Assembly: GCF_000022365.1 (NCBI RefSeq)
Contig: NC_012804.1
Coordinates: forward strand, 1,240,001 to 1,304,000
Reading direction: 5' to 3'
From: Thermococcus gammatolerans EJ3
GTDB taxonomy: Archaea > Methanobacteriota_B > Thermococci > Thermococcales > Thermococcaceae
Length of the DNA stretch: 64,000 bases
In this document: one piece after another, positions 44,186 to 53,595 of the stretch
Layout: each line of letters opens with the position of its first letter
Numbering within the stretch: the first letter of the stretch is position 1
Made by a program: the position numbers and the translations under genes
Notes under the pieces: model-generated
The model's input: only the letters and a program-made list of their open reading frames with translations
The model's database searches: none
Told to the model about the DNA's origin: nothing

Positions 44186-44641
44186 ATGGGGTTTATGGAC
44201 TCTCTAAAGAGTGCCGCTTCCAGCTTTGTTAAATCCGTACGCCACAAGACCTTCAAGATACCGGCCGAGGAACTGGCCGAAAAGTGGGAGAAGCTCAGGC
44301 CTTACGGAGTTGAGATAGAGGCGGACACAAAATACGGAGGAAAGTACAGCACCTCAGCCTGGTTCACCATAGAGGACGTCACCGTCAAAGAGGTTGAGGT
44401 CGGGATCTTCCGGAAATCACGGAAAAAGAAGATCATTGTGAAGTGCTACCGCGAAATAGAGCCCTACGATGAGTATGACGAGGAAGAAGAGGAAAAGATA
44501 GACTGGTTCGATTTCTCAAAGGAGGAAGAAACGATAGAAAGAAAAGAGGTGACGTTCTGGGAGGGAGACAAGGTCAAGATACGCATGACTGAGGCGGACT
44601 ACGAGAAGATGCTTGAACGGGAAGGGGATGTTCTGAGGTGA
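44186..44641 (+). CDS. Small cytoplasmic protein in surface island
   Basis: 151 residues, no signal peptide. An amphipathic basic head (FMDSLKSAASSFVKSVRHKT), a strand-rich core (KYSTSAWFTIEDVTVKEVEVG) and a strongly acidic loop (DEYDEEEEEKIDWFDF). The only member of the island that appears to stay inside the cell. GGTG ahead of ATG 44186; its stop overlaps the next gene start by 4 bases. Unknown function. Confidence 0.65.
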   Translation: MGFMDSLKSAASSFVKSVRHKTFKIPAEELAEKWEKLRPYGVEIEADTKYGGKYSTSAWFTIEDVTVKEVEVGIFRKSRKKKIIVKCYREIEPYDEYDEEEEEKIDWFDFSKEEETIERKEVTFWEGDKVKIRMTEADYEKMLEREGDVLR

Positions 44642-45249
44642 AGAGGGTAAAGGTTCTTCTCGTGCTCCTCCTCGCGGGAGTTCTGCTCGTGAGTGGCTGC
44701 CTCAATACAGGATCCAAAACAGAAACTTCCAGCAAGGTGGAGGACACGGCTGAAAGTCACTCCTCAAGCGTCCCTTCGGTTTCCACGAGCACAAGCGAAC
44801 AAACCCATACAGAGGAAACAACGTCACCGAGAAAAGAACGGCCCAAGGGTATCTTAACGACAAAGATCTTCAACAAAACCTTCGCGGTGAACGCCTCCCT
44901 CGTCCCGGATTCCACCTTTGACTGCCTGTCAAAAAGTCCCGATGTTATAAAGGCCTACTACTCCGCGGTCAAGAGCGAAAAGAACGTCAGCGATTTCTTC
45001 GACCTGAGCGTTGTGGAAGAGAGCTCCCTCCTCGAGCTACACAAGGCCCTCTACCGGGCCGTTGACTTCAAGGAGCTCCAAATAAGCGAGCCCAACTGCT
45101 CGGTCATCAGCACGAACCTCGTGGCCTGCTCATACCACTACCATGCTGTTCTCATCAAAGAAGGCCAGGAGAAGACCGTTGAGAAGGACTACGTGACTTT
45201 CCTCTCGGGAGACGTTTGCAAAATCGTCTGGACGGAGGCGGAATCATGA
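44638..45249 (+). CDS. Lipoprotein with Ser/Thr stalk
   Basis: 203 residues, GTG start. Signal peptide and lipobox LLLAGVLLVSGC (Cys21), a Ser/Thr/Glu stalk to residue 65, then a compact domain of about 135 residues with four or five Cys (FDCLSKS, PNCSVIS, VACSYHYHA, DVCKIVW), possibly disulfide-bonded. Its stop codon overlaps the next ATG (ATGA). Family not recognised. Confidence 0.72.
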   Translation: MKRVKVLLVLLLAGVLLVSGCLNTGSKTETSSKVEDTAESHSSSVPSVSTSTSEQTHTEETTSPRKERPKGILTTKIFNKTFAVNASLVPDSTFDCLSKSPDVIKAYYSAVKSEKNVSDFFDLSVVEESSLLELHKALYRAVDFKELQISEPNCSVISTNLVACSYHYHAVLIKEGQEKTVEKDYVTFLSGDVCKIVWTEAES

Positions 45250-47939
45250 AAAAGATAGTTCTCCTGCTGATCCTCGTTCTGCTGACCGCACCGTTAAAGT
45301 TCTCAGTTATGGGGCATGAACAAGGCCAGAGCACTTTCGTGGATACGGACGGCGATGGCTTAAGCGATGCTTTCGAGATGGCCTACAACGAAACGTACTT
45401 CGGAATAGTATACCGTCTCAGCCCTACCAATCCCGACACCGATGGGGACGGGCTGAAGGACGGGGACGAATTCTTGGTTGGGACAAGCCCGCTACTCAAA
45501 GATACGGATGCCGACGGCCTGTGGGACGGTGAGGAATTCTGGATGGGAACCAGCCCCCTGCTGGAGGACACGGACGGAGACGGTCTCACGGACTACACAG
45601 AGGTCGTCTACATCCCCAAAAAATACAACATTGCACCACCAAACCCCCTCGACCCCGATACCGACGACGATGGGATGAACGATGGGGCGGAGTGGAGCAG
45701 GGCGCACAGCGTGGACAAATTCTTCGACGGCTACCTGAACCCTGACAAGGACGGGGACGGGATAAGAGATGGTGCCGAGGTGTATACTTTCGTATGGAAC
45801 GGGGAGCTTTACACGAAATACTGTGACCTAACACTTGACTGCGATGGAGACATGCTTTCCGACGCGGAGGAACTGGAACTCGGAACAACACCGTACAACC
45901 CGGACACGGACGGTGATGGACTGCTCGACGTCCTTGAGCTGAGGTTCGGCTCCAGCCCCTTCAAAACCGACACCGACGGTGACGGGATTGGGGACTTCGA
46001 GGAGGTATTCCCCCTGCTGGCGTACGAGTACAAGCTCACGGAGGATATACGCTCCATCATAGGCGGAGAACCCCCGGAGTGGTGGGACGAATCATGGGCA
46101 TGGCTCTTTATATCCCCACTTAACACCACCGACATCTGCGTTCCCACGATGGAAGAGCTTGAGTCCGCCATTGAGCTGAATCAATATCCGATGGACGTTG
46201 TTAAAAAGTACATCCGCACCGGCCTGCACAGCTATCTAAGCAACGTCTACACCCTCGACTATCCGGAACGCTACGAGAGGGGGGACATATACAGCGACAA
46301 CGCCGTTTGCTACCTCGGTATTCCCACAGACCCAACAAAATACGACACGGACGGAGATGGTCTGAGCGACTATGAGGAGCTGAATTATCAGCCGGCATGT
46401 CCTACTCCAGGGTGCTCCTTAGCTGTCTACTGGCTAATGCTCGACCCGAACGACTCGGACTCCGACGGGGATGGAGTAATAGACTCAGAAGACATAGTGC
46501 CGGTAAACTACGACCTCGACGGGGACAAGCTCATCGAGCAGGACGTATGCGCCTACTATACCGACTGCGACGGGGATAGGCTGAGTGATTACTATGAGCA
46601 ATTTTTTGGAACGGATCCCAAAAACCCGGACACAGACGGTGACGGTTTAACCGACGGCGAAGAAAGCGGGGGCGACCTAAACGTTGCAAGCAGGATAGCA
46701 AGCAACGAAACCCCTTACTGGCACAACAGCGACCCCACCAAAACAGACACCGACGGCGATGGCTTCACGGACTTCGAGGAATACAAAAGCTGTCTCTCCT
46801 CGTGGAGATGTGTGGTGGACCCCAACCTGCACCCGGAGACAGCTCCCAACGTCCAGAAGCCAGAATACAACAAAACGAAAGAGATTGAATTTGTCCCCCG
46901 AATAGAGAGAAGCTACAACGTCACGGTCACCATAAACGGCAAAAAACTTGACTCCTCGACCGTTCTCCTCGAGACGGACAGCTTTTCCGTTGAGGTGGAA
47001 GCATCACCTCTCAGGGTCACCACTGGAAACGAAACCACCGAAAAGCCCCCTCAGAGAATATTCCTCTACACATCCAAATACGGGAACTTTGAGTTCCAAG
47101 GCAGTAGTCTCTCAAAGACATTCACCCTTGAGAACTTCACAAGGATTGGGGTTGAGTTCTTGGATCTTTTCATCAGAGTTGACTACGGGAGTTTCTTTGT
47201 GGATCTCGGGTACGATTTGACCTTCAAATACAAGACCGCTCCGGAAGTCGAGCTTGAGGAATCAAGCTGGGACAACAACCTCGACGTTGGAAAGCTCGTC
47301 TTCAAGTGCCGCTTCTGCAAGAACGCGACGATAATAGTCCCTGGCGCCCTCGTGAACGGAAGGGAAAAGAAAGTCATCGAACTGGGAAGGACGATGCCCC
47401 TTAAGTACCTCTACGCCAGAATAATCCCGCACCGATACACGGTAGCCAGTGAGGCCGACGTCGGAACTATCTACACGAAGTATGAGGACAGCGTCGAAGT
47501 CCTGAAGACCGGCAAGGACATAGGTCTCCTGACGGCCAAGATGGTAGAGGCGAGAAGTTTGAGGTCGAAGATAATATACGGCATGGTGGCGACTGCCAAG
47601 GGGATAAAGACTATCGTCGGCGGTGTTGAGGCGTTCATTCCGGAGGACGAGAGCACGGAGGTTGAGGAGGTTCAGAAGCCCAAAGGAGTCGAAACTCCAA
47701 CATCGACGAGGTTCGACAAAGAGGCGTTCAAGAAAGGCCTGCTCGACTGGGTCAAGGAGAAGCTCGTTGATGCAACCTTCGACTACGTCACCGAAAAGGC
47801 CGTCAAGTACGCAGACGCCAAGGAGCTGGAGGCAAGGAGACACGAAACGACCTACCACGTGACGGTTAAAGCGTGCAACGACTTCGGTTGCAAGGTTTAC
47901 AGCTTCTCCGTCAGGGGGTATGCATATGAGACCGATTGA
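45246..47939 (+). CDS. Secreted protein with about 15 thrombospondin-type-3-like calcium repeats
   Basis: 897 residues. Signal peptide KKIVLLLILVLLTAPLKFSV, then about residues 30-530 with some fifteen D-x-D-x-D-G repeats (DTDGDGLSD, DTDGDGLKD, DTDADGLWD, DCDGDMLSD and so on) often followed by E-x-x-x-G-T-x-P spacers, as in TSP3/archaeal surface proteins; these should bind many Ca2+ and form a rigid rod. A beta-sandwich region (540-690) and a helical end follow. Four Cys pairs occur in C-D-x-D contexts. No carboxyl anchor is seen; it may bind the neighbouring lipoproteins. Confidence 0.85.
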   Translation: MKKIVLLLILVLLTAPLKFSVMGHEQGQSTFVDTDGDGLSDAFEMAYNETYFGIVYRLSPTNPDTDGDGLKDGDEFLVGTSPLLKDTDADGLWDGEEFWMGTSPLLEDTDGDGLTDYTEVVYIPKKYNIAPPNPLDPDTDDDGMNDGAEWSRAHSVDKFFDGYLNPDKDGDGIRDGAEVYTFVWNGELYTKYCDLTLDCDGDMLSDAEELELGTTPYNPDTDGDGLLDVLELRFGSSPFKTDTDGDGIGDFEEVFPLLAYEYKLTEDIRSIIGGEPPEWWDESWAWLFISPLNTTDICVPTMEELESAIELNQYPMDVVKKYIRTGLHSYLSNVYTLDYPERYERGDIYSDNAVCYLGIPTDPTKYDTDGDGLSDYEELNYQPACPTPGCSLAVYWLMLDPNDSDSDGDGVIDSEDIVPVNYDLDGDKLIEQDVCAYYTDCDGDRLSDYYEQFFGTDPKNPDTDGDGLTDGEESGGDLNVASRIASNETPYWHNSDPTKTDTDGDGFTDFEEYKSCLSSWRCVVDPNLHPETAPNVQKPEYNKTKEIEFVPRIERSYNVTVTINGKKLDSSTVLLETDSFSVEVEASPLRVTTGNETTEKPPQRIFLYTSKYGNFEFQGSSLSKTFTLENFTRIGVEFLDLFIRVDYGSFFVDLGYDLTFKYKTAPEVELEESSWDNNLDVGKLVFKCRFCKNATIIVPGALVNGREKKVIELGRTMPLKYLYARIIPHRYTVASEADVGTIYTKYEDSVEVLKTGKDIGLLTAKMVEARSLRSKIIYGMVATAKGIKTIVGGVEAFIPEDESTEVEEVQKPKGVETPTSTRFDKEAFKKGLLDWVKEKLVDATFDYVTEKAVKYADAKELEARRHETTYHVTVKACNDFGCKVYSFSVRGYAYETD

Positions 47940-47979
47940 GCTTTCTTTTCTTTACTCTCAATGAGTGGAGGTGGTGATA

Positions 47980-49425
47980 TTGAAGAAAGCCCTGCTGGTT
48001 TTTGGAGTGATACTGCTCCTCTTGGCGGCGGGTTACTTCACAGGGTTCATAGACAAGTCCACCGTTGATGATCTACTCAAGAACCTTCAGAAGGGCTCGA
48101 ATACGGGCACGACGGGGGAGAAAGAAGATAGCCATAAATCGGAAACTCCTTCGATGACGGAAACCTTTTCAGAAACCTCGACGGCTCCGGGAGAAAGTTT
48201 CAGCGAAACAACCAGTACGGAATGGGATCAAACCGAGACCCCAAGCCCCGGACAGGGAACAACGCCAACAGAGAGTGAACTCAAGAACTTTTTCGACCAC
48301 TCCTACTCCCTGGGGACGCTGAGCTTTACCGAGGGGGACTACGATTACAAGGGGCTGAAGATCACCCCGGAGAAGGGAAGGCTCTACTACTTCCCATACA
48401 CCTCAAGTCTCGTCTATCTCGTGTCTGGCAGGATAATACTCGCAGTTTCCCCCTGGGACGATGACTTCCTCCTGGGCTCAAAGGCAACCCCCGAGATAGA
48501 CCAGTCGTTCAAGTTCCTGATCGTGCTTCCTGTTGAGCCCAAGAAGCTCTCCATTCTCACAGGGGAAGGTAGGATCCCGAGCATCATAGCGACGGACGGA
48601 GAGGGCAGGCTCCATATCTTCATAGACCCCCAGCAAGTTGAGGGGGACGAGATAAACTGGTACATCCCTGCTGGGCACGTAGTCTACAACTTCGACGCGA
48701 CCGGAGTTGGCATTGGGGAGTATGGCACGTACCAAGAGGACTACAACATCTACCTAGCATGGAAAGGAAGGGAGCTGAGGGTGTACACGTACTCCCACAG
48801 AACCCTTGAGGACATCGAGGAAGGCAAGAACATAACCGTTGAGCCCGCAGTATACACCCTCCCGGAAGATATCCTGGATGCGAACGTAATGCTCTACGAT
48901 GACTTCATCCTTGTCCTCACAGAGGGAGGAACGTATTTAGTGCCGAGCCCCTACGGCCGCTACGCCAACGACACTAACATCTACAGAATCGACGATCGGG
49001 TGGATATGATAACTGGCTGTGGAACTTGGGGCGATGCCTCCCCCGATCCAACCAACATGAGCTTTACAGTGTATTCCTCCGGCAGACTCTACGTTCTCAG
49101 AGTCCTCTACGCGGAGGAAGAGCGGAAGATCACAGTAACGAAAGAGGCATCCTTAGACGCCCCAAACGTAGTTGGCATATTCAGTCCTATGACAATAGAC
49201 GGCTCACAGATTGTTGCAGTCTCAGAGTCGAGTGGAGTGCTCAAGGTGTATCACATCAACTGGAGCAAAGAAACCGGCAGAAAAGAATTCAACCTCCTCC
49301 AGCAGTTCAAACCGGGCGTTCCCCTCGTGAATTTCCAGTTCGGGAACTTCCTCGGGGCGATAGCGAGCGGGGTCGGAAGGGACGGTGCGTTCTACATAAT
49401 AGTAATGCGGCAGAGCAACACCTGA
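47980..49425 (+). CDS. Membrane-anchored surface protein, beta-propeller-like
   Basis: 481 residues, TTG start chosen because GGAGGTGGTG ends 4 bases before. One uncleaved-looking amino-terminal helix (ALLVFGVILLLLAAGYFTG), a Ser/Thr stalk (to about residue 100) and a beta-rich body with style like the first lipoprotein of the island (…RLYYFPYTSSLVYLVSG…, …DDFILVLTEGGTYLV…). Likely a distant paralog of it. Last gene of the island; T-rich terminator TTTCTTTTTAACC follows at 49435-49447. Confidence 0.7.
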   Translation: MKKALLVFGVILLLLAAGYFTGFIDKSTVDDLLKNLQKGSNTGTTGEKEDSHKSETPSMTETFSETSTAPGESFSETTSTEWDQTETPSPGQGTTPTESELKNFFDHSYSLGTLSFTEGDYDYKGLKITPEKGRLYYFPYTSSLVYLVSGRIILAVSPWDDDFLLGSKATPEIDQSFKFLIVLPVEPKKLSILTGEGRIPSIIATDGEGRLHIFIDPQQVEGDEINWYIPAGHVVYNFDATGVGIGEYGTYQEDYNIYLAWKGRELRVYTYSHRTLEDIEEGKNITVEPAVYTLPEDILDANVMLYDDFILVLTEGGTYLVPSPYGRYANDTNIYRIDDRVDMITGCGTWGDASPDPTNMSFTVYSSGRLYVLRVLYAEEERKITVTKEASLDAPNVVGIFSPMTIDGSQIVAVSESSGVLKVYHINWSKETGRKEFNLLQQFKPGVPLVNFQFGNFLGAIASGVGRDGAFYIIVMRQSNT

Positions 49426-49476
49426 CTCTGCGATTTCTTTTTAACCCCTTCGATTTTTCTTTTAACGGTGATTTCA

Positions 49477-50493
49477 ATGGAGCGCGTCGTTGAGATTCTG
49501 AGAGAAATCCTTGAAATTCCGTCACCAACCGGCTACACTAAGGAAGTTCTCGCACACATCGAGAAGAAACTGAACGGGGCAGGGATAAAGACCCGCTACA
49601 CCAACAAGGGAGCCCTTTTGGCCTACAACCACCCGGAGCCGGAGCTCGTCATAGCGGGCCATGTTGACACGCTCGGCGCGATGGTTAAGGGAATCCTCCC
49701 CGACGGGCACCTCAGCTTCACGAAAATCGGCGGGCTCCTCCTCCCGACGTTTGAAGGTGAATACTGCACGATAATAACCCGCTCAGGGAAGAGGTTTAGG
49801 GGAACGCTCCTCCTCAAGAACCCCAGCGTTCACGTCAACAAAGACGCAGGAAAAAAGGAGCGCAAGGAGGAAAACATGTACATCCGCCTCGACGAGCTCG
49901 TCGAGAAGAAGGAAGATACTGAGAAGCTTGGCATAAGGCCCGGCGACTTCATAGCCTTCGATCCGAAGTTCGAGTACGTGAACGGCTTCGTCAAGGCACA
50001 CTTTTTAGATGACAAGGCGAGCGTCGCAGTGATGATTGACCTGCTCCTTGAGCTAGCGGACGAGCTTGAAAAGCTCCCGGTGGCGTTCTTCTTCTCGCCC
50101 TACGAGGAAGTTGGACACGGCGGTTCGGCAGGCTATCCGCCGACGACTAAAGAGCTCCTCGTCGTTGACATGGGCGTCGTTGGAGAGGGCGTCGCGGGAA
50201 AGGAAACCGCCGTGTCGATAGCGGCCAAGGATTCAAGCGGGCCGTATGACTATGAGATGACGACCAAGCTCATCGAGCTGGCGGAGAAGAACGACATACC
50301 GCACGTCGTTGACGTCTTCCCCTACTACGGCTCCGACGGTTCAGCGGCCCTAAGAGCTGGCTGGGACTTCCGCGTTGCCCTCATTGGGCCCGGGGTTCAC
50401 GCCAGTCACGGGATGGAAAGGACTCACGTTAAAGGCCTGCTCGCGACGAAGGAGCTGATAAGGATTTACATAGAGGAGCGATTTCATCGGTGA
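49477..50493 (+). CDS. M42-family glutamyl/endo-aminopeptidase
   Basis: 338 residues. Metal ligands in AGHVDTLGAMV, LDDKASVAVM, SPYEEVGHGG with the catalytic Glu pair, VVDMGVVGEG and PGVHASHGMERTH, the order expected for tetrahedral M42 (TET) aminopeptidases. They form dodecameric tetrahedra that finish peptide breakdown after the proteasome. ATG 49477 has GGTGAT ahead. The stop overlaps the next gene. Confidence 0.92.
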   Translation: MERVVEILREILEIPSPTGYTKEVLAHIEKKLNGAGIKTRYTNKGALLAYNHPEPELVIAGHVDTLGAMVKGILPDGHLSFTKIGGLLLPTFEGEYCTIITRSGKRFRGTLLLKNPSVHVNKDAGKKERKEENMYIRLDELVEKKEDTEKLGIRPGDFIAFDPKFEYVNGFVKAHFLDDKASVAVMIDLLLELADELEKLPVAFFFSPYEEVGHGGSAGYPPTTKELLVVDMGVVGEGVAGKETAVSIAAKDSSGPYDYEMTTKLIELAEKNDIPHVVDVFPYYGSDGSAALRAGWDFRVALIGPGVHASHGMERTHVKGLLATKELIRIYIEERFHR

Positions 50494-50498
50494 CGGTT

Positions 50499-50846
50499 AT
50501 GAGGGCCCGAATCATTGAGCGCTTCAAGTTCGAGGCGGCCCATTCGGTGGTCGTTGAAGGCAGGCCCGAGGAGATCCACGGCCACACGTTCCGGCTGGAG
50601 GTGGTAGTTGAGGGACCTCTGAAAAACGGCTACGTTATGGACTTCATTCAGCTTAGAAAGATCGTCGGCGGGATTATAGGAAAGCTAGATCACAGAAACC
50701 TAAACCACATCTTTGAGAACCCCACCACGGAGAACCTCGCGCTCTGGATTGCCAAAGAGACCTCCCGGAACCTTCCTGAGGGAGTTCGGCTCAAGCGGCT
50801 GACCCTCTGGGAAGGGGATGATAACGGTGTCGAGCTTGAGTTCTAG
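50499..50846 (+). CDS. 6-pyruvoyltetrahydropterin synthase family protein (E-x-x-HGH type)
   Basis: 115 residues. Zinc histidines in FKFEAAHSV and IHGHTFRL, plus DFIQLRKIV, LDHRNLNHIF and PTTENLALWI. The catalytic Cys that QueD enzymes carry ahead of the HGH motif is absent; the site reads EEIHGH, matching the E-x-x-HGH form of PTPS-III-like enzymes, which make a 6-hydroxymethyl pterin. It may thus act in pterin/folate supply rather than in archaeosine synthesis. ATG 50499 preferred. Confidence 0.8.
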   Translation: MRARIIERFKFEAAHSVVVEGRPEEIHGHTFRLEVVVEGPLKNGYVMDFIQLRKIVGGIIGKLDHRNLNHIFENPTTENLALWIAKETSRNLPEGVRLKRLTLWEGDDNGVELEF

Positions 50847-51451
50847 TCGATCCTTTTCAATTTACCCCCCTCAAGGAGATACACCGCGTCGCATTTTGGC
50901 TTCAGAAGCTCGATGAAATGGGTAACGCTCACGACGGTCTTTCCTTTCTCCCTGAAGAGATCGTACACCGACAGCATAGCTTCTCTCGACTCGACATCGA
51001 GGGAAACCAGCGGCTCGTCAAGGAGAACGAGTTCCGGGTTTCCAACGAGGGCACATACCAGGTCAAGCTTTTTCACTGTACCGTGGGAAAGCTTCTCAAC
51101 GGGGACGTTCATAAACTCCTCAAGGCCGAGCAGAGCGACGAGTTCATTGATCCACCTCCGATCGGCGTTCTTAGAAAGCCCCGAGAAAAGCTCGATGTTG
51201 TCCCTGACCGTCAGCCGGGAGTAGAGGGCCGGCTGCTGTGCCACGAAGCCGATCTCCGAGACGTTTAGCTCGGCCGTTCCTTCGAAGTCCGTCAGGCCCG
51301 CTATGATTCTCAAAAGTGTGCTCTTTCCGCTTCCATTTCTCCCGATTATGCACACGGAACATCCCTTCTCGATCTCGAGATCAACCCCATTTAGCACCAG
51401 ATTTTCCCCGTAGCGTTTTCTGACGTTTCTAAGGATCACTGCACGCTCCAT
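50843..51451 (-). CDS. ABC transporter ATP-binding protein
   Basis: 202 residues. Walker A IGRNGSGKSTLLRI, Q-loop FVAQQPALYSR, signature LSHGTVKKLDLVCAL, Walker B LVLLDEPLVSLD and switch His in VTHFIE. It overlaps the permease gene by 16 bases. Signature and size fit exporters of the ABC-2 class. Confidence 0.93.
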   Translation of the reverse strand: MERAVILRNVRKRYGENLVLNGVDLEIEKGCSVCIIGRNGSGKSTLLRIIAGLTDFEGTAELNVSEIGFVAQQPALYSRLTVRDNIELFSGLSKNADRRWINELVALLGLEEFMNVPVEKLSHGTVKKLDLVCALVGNPELVLLDEPLVSLDVESREAMLSVYDLFREKGKTVVSVTHFIELLKPKCDAVYLLEGGKLKRID

Positions 51452-52482
51452 TTCAAAGCCCTCCCGTGAACGATCAAGACGACGATCGAGAGGAGAACGA
51501 CCGAGATAACATTGATCGCGATGTAGTCGAAGTACAGGGAGACACCCCCCGGACGGAACATGAAGGCTCTCATGAGAACGGCGGAGTAGTACGTTGGCGT
51601 TAGCCTCGCGATCCTCTGGAGAACCTCTGGAAAGAAGCCTACGGGATAAAAGAGCCCGGAGATGAATATTATAAACCCCATCAGCACGTGGAGGAACGTT
51701 TTTGCGTGTGGCTCAAACCTCAGGAGCATTGTGACGAGAAGGCCTAGGAGAGAAAACAGGAGTGTGTTCAGGACGAGAATTGTAACAACACCTATGTCTA
51801 TTGAAACCTTAACATTCATTAAGTGGTATATAATAAGAACGAGAAGAGTCTGGACTAGAACCAGGAGAGGCATAATAATGACTCTAACTACAAAGTTTTC
51901 GGTAAACACTCCAGCAAGTCTAAGACGAGGAAAAACGTTCTTTTCGGATATAGTGTTGTCAGCAACCAGTTCAAAACCCACCATCATGGAGATGAAAAGG
52001 AGGATCCCCGGAAGAAAGAACATCGGGAGGGACACCTTATCGTTAATACCAGCAGATTCTATTCTGGCACCTTTCAGTTCAATCCTTAGGAGTCTGATGA
52101 GGTTCTCCGATATCGAGGCAACAGGATTCATTGTTCTGTCATAATACACAACATATTCGCCAGCTTCAAGACCTCCAAACTTTCGAACTTCTATTACGAC
52201 ATAGTATTCTTCTCTCTGGAGCCCATTGAGGGCAACGGTAAGGTTTGGAACAAGATGGGGGTTAGAGAACGTCCTCGCCAGTGTCATTATGGCCCAAACA
52301 TCATCCTGACTCACGTTCTCCGCCAGAACAATGGCGACTGGAGTGTCTCCTGGAACAGCGCTCTTATAACTGCTTGAAATAGCCCCAAAGAACAGAGGGA
52401 TAAAGATAAGGAAAAAAAGGATAGATTTCCTTCGAGCTATCAGTTTAACTTCCTTCACAAAAAGATCGAAAATGGGGGGCAT
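51436..52482 (-). CDS. ABC-2 type permease
   Basis: 348 residues. First helix SILFFLIFIPLFFGAISS, a long outside loop (residues 40-165), then five helices (LPGILLFISMMVGFELV, VIIMPLLVLVQTLLVLI, ILVLNTLLFSLLGLLV, FLHVLMGFIIFISGLF, and the last at VISVVLLSIVVLIV), as usual for ABC-2 permeases. With the preceding lipoprotein and following ATPase it forms an export system of unknown cargo. The coding sequence is richer in A+T than the surroundings. Confidence 0.88.
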   Translation of the reverse strand: MPPIFDLFVKEVKLIARRKSILFFLIFIPLFFGAISSSYKSAVPGDTPVAIVLAENVSQDDVWAIMTLARTFSNPHLVPNLTVALNGLQREEYYVVIEVRKFGGLEAGEYVVYYDRTMNPVASISENLIRLLRIELKGARIESAGINDKVSLPMFFLPGILLFISMMVGFELVADNTISEKNVFPRLRLAGVFTENFVVRVIIMPLLVLVQTLLVLIIYHLMNVKVSIDIGVVTILVLNTLLFSLLGLLVTMLLRFEPHAKTFLHVLMGFIIFISGLFYPVGFFPEVLQRIARLTPTYYSAVLMRAFMFRPGGVSLYFDYIAINVISVVLLSIVVLIVHGRALKWSVQ

Positions 52483-52493
52483 TTAGGCCACCA

Positions 52494-53522
52494 TCACCAG
52501 CTCTCGTACTTACTCTCATAACTCTTGAGTTCAGTAACTATCTCCGATATCTGATCGACGCTGACTTCTATCGTAACTATTACCTTGGTACCCTCCTGTT
52601 GGACTTTGATGTTATCCCTTACCAGTTTCTTGAGCTTTTCGTTTTCTTTGAACATGGGCATCGTGGAGAGCATTGCCAAGCTTCCCTCAAATGACTTGAC
52701 TAGTGTGTCTGCCGATTCCTCACTGTCCAACTCAGTCACTTCCTTGATCGTCAGAACGTTACCCACAGGCCTGTAAACAAATGCCTCGTATTTTATTTCT
52801 GAGAGCAGGCTAACAAAGGGTATCGTTGGAACTTCCTCAGAAATTTTTTCAAATTCTTCTCTGAGTCCGGAGGGAAGGTTCTTGTAGTTACTAACGGCCA
52901 CAATGTACCCATCCCCAATTTCGTCTGCTATGTTACTCATTTCCTCATCGTACTTCCCCTTCCCCTTCTTCAAGTCAATTATCTTCTCGACTACATCGAG
53001 TGTTCCGATAAGAACGTAATCGCTCTCAATAACCGCTCCATAATACGTTCCATCGTAGTCCTTCCACTTATAGAGGGTGACATCCCTGTATTCAAGCTCT
53101 CTGATACCCTCTGTGCTGTTCTTTAGTCGTTTAACTAGATCCTTAGTGTTGAATTTTCCTTTGATGTAAACTGCAAAATCAATAGCCTCTACGTCTCCCT
53201 CCTCATTGAGGCTAAGGTCGTAAAGGACGAAAAGTCCCCACTCCACATCAGAGGGACTTACGTTGGTGGAATCCTCAATTTCATTAAGAGCCTTTTTATA
53301 GTCATGGTAAACATCCAGCGCCCTCATCAAAGATTCGGTACTTTCATCAGAGAGTATTTTGGCGTCAACGTAAAACGCGGCAAACGAGCCCTTGGGAACT
53401 AGCTTCACCCATTCCTTGCTGTCATTGCTCCCCCCAATGCATCCACTTGAGAGTGTGGCCATTGAGAGAACAAAAACCAATGTAAGGAACAACGCCAAAA
53501 TGCTCCTTGTGTTGCCTCTCAT
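52494..53522 (-). CDS. Lipoprotein linked to ABC-2 exporter
   Basis: 342 residues. Signal peptide and lipobox LSMATLSSGC (Cys28), a soluble outside domain with repeated strand/helix pattern resembling DUF3352-like proteins (WVKLVPKGSFAAFYVDAKIL near the start; YVLIGTLDVVEKIIDLKKG). Family call is tentative. It precedes the permease gene by 11 bases in the same direction. More A+T-rich than its neighbours, which may hint at later acquisition. Confidence 0.72.
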   Translation of the reverse strand: MRGNTRSILALFLTLVFVLSMATLSSGCIGGSNDSKEWVKLVPKGSFAAFYVDAKILSDESTESLMRALDVYHDYKKALNEIEDSTNVSPSDVEWGLFVLYDLSLNEEGDVEAIDFAVYIKGKFNTKDLVKRLKNSTEGIRELEYRDVTLYKWKDYDGTYYGAVIESDYVLIGTLDVVEKIIDLKKGKGKYDEEMSNIADEIGDGYIVAVSNYKNLPSGLREEFEKISEEVPTIPFVSLLSEIKYEAFVYRPVGNVLTIKEVTELDSEESADTLVKSFEGSLAMLSTMPMFKENEKLKKLVRDNIKVQQEGTKVIVTIEVSVDQISEIVTELKSYESKYESW

Positions 53523-53595
53523 GACAGATCACCCACTAAGAGCTCAACTTACTAATTAAAAATATTACGGAAATTGTTATGAAACAGGACCCTCC

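Noticed and set aside
45340-46780. Tandem DNA repeat array
   Set aside because: The recurring GACACGGACGG-like units are codons of the calcium-binding repeats and vary freely between units.
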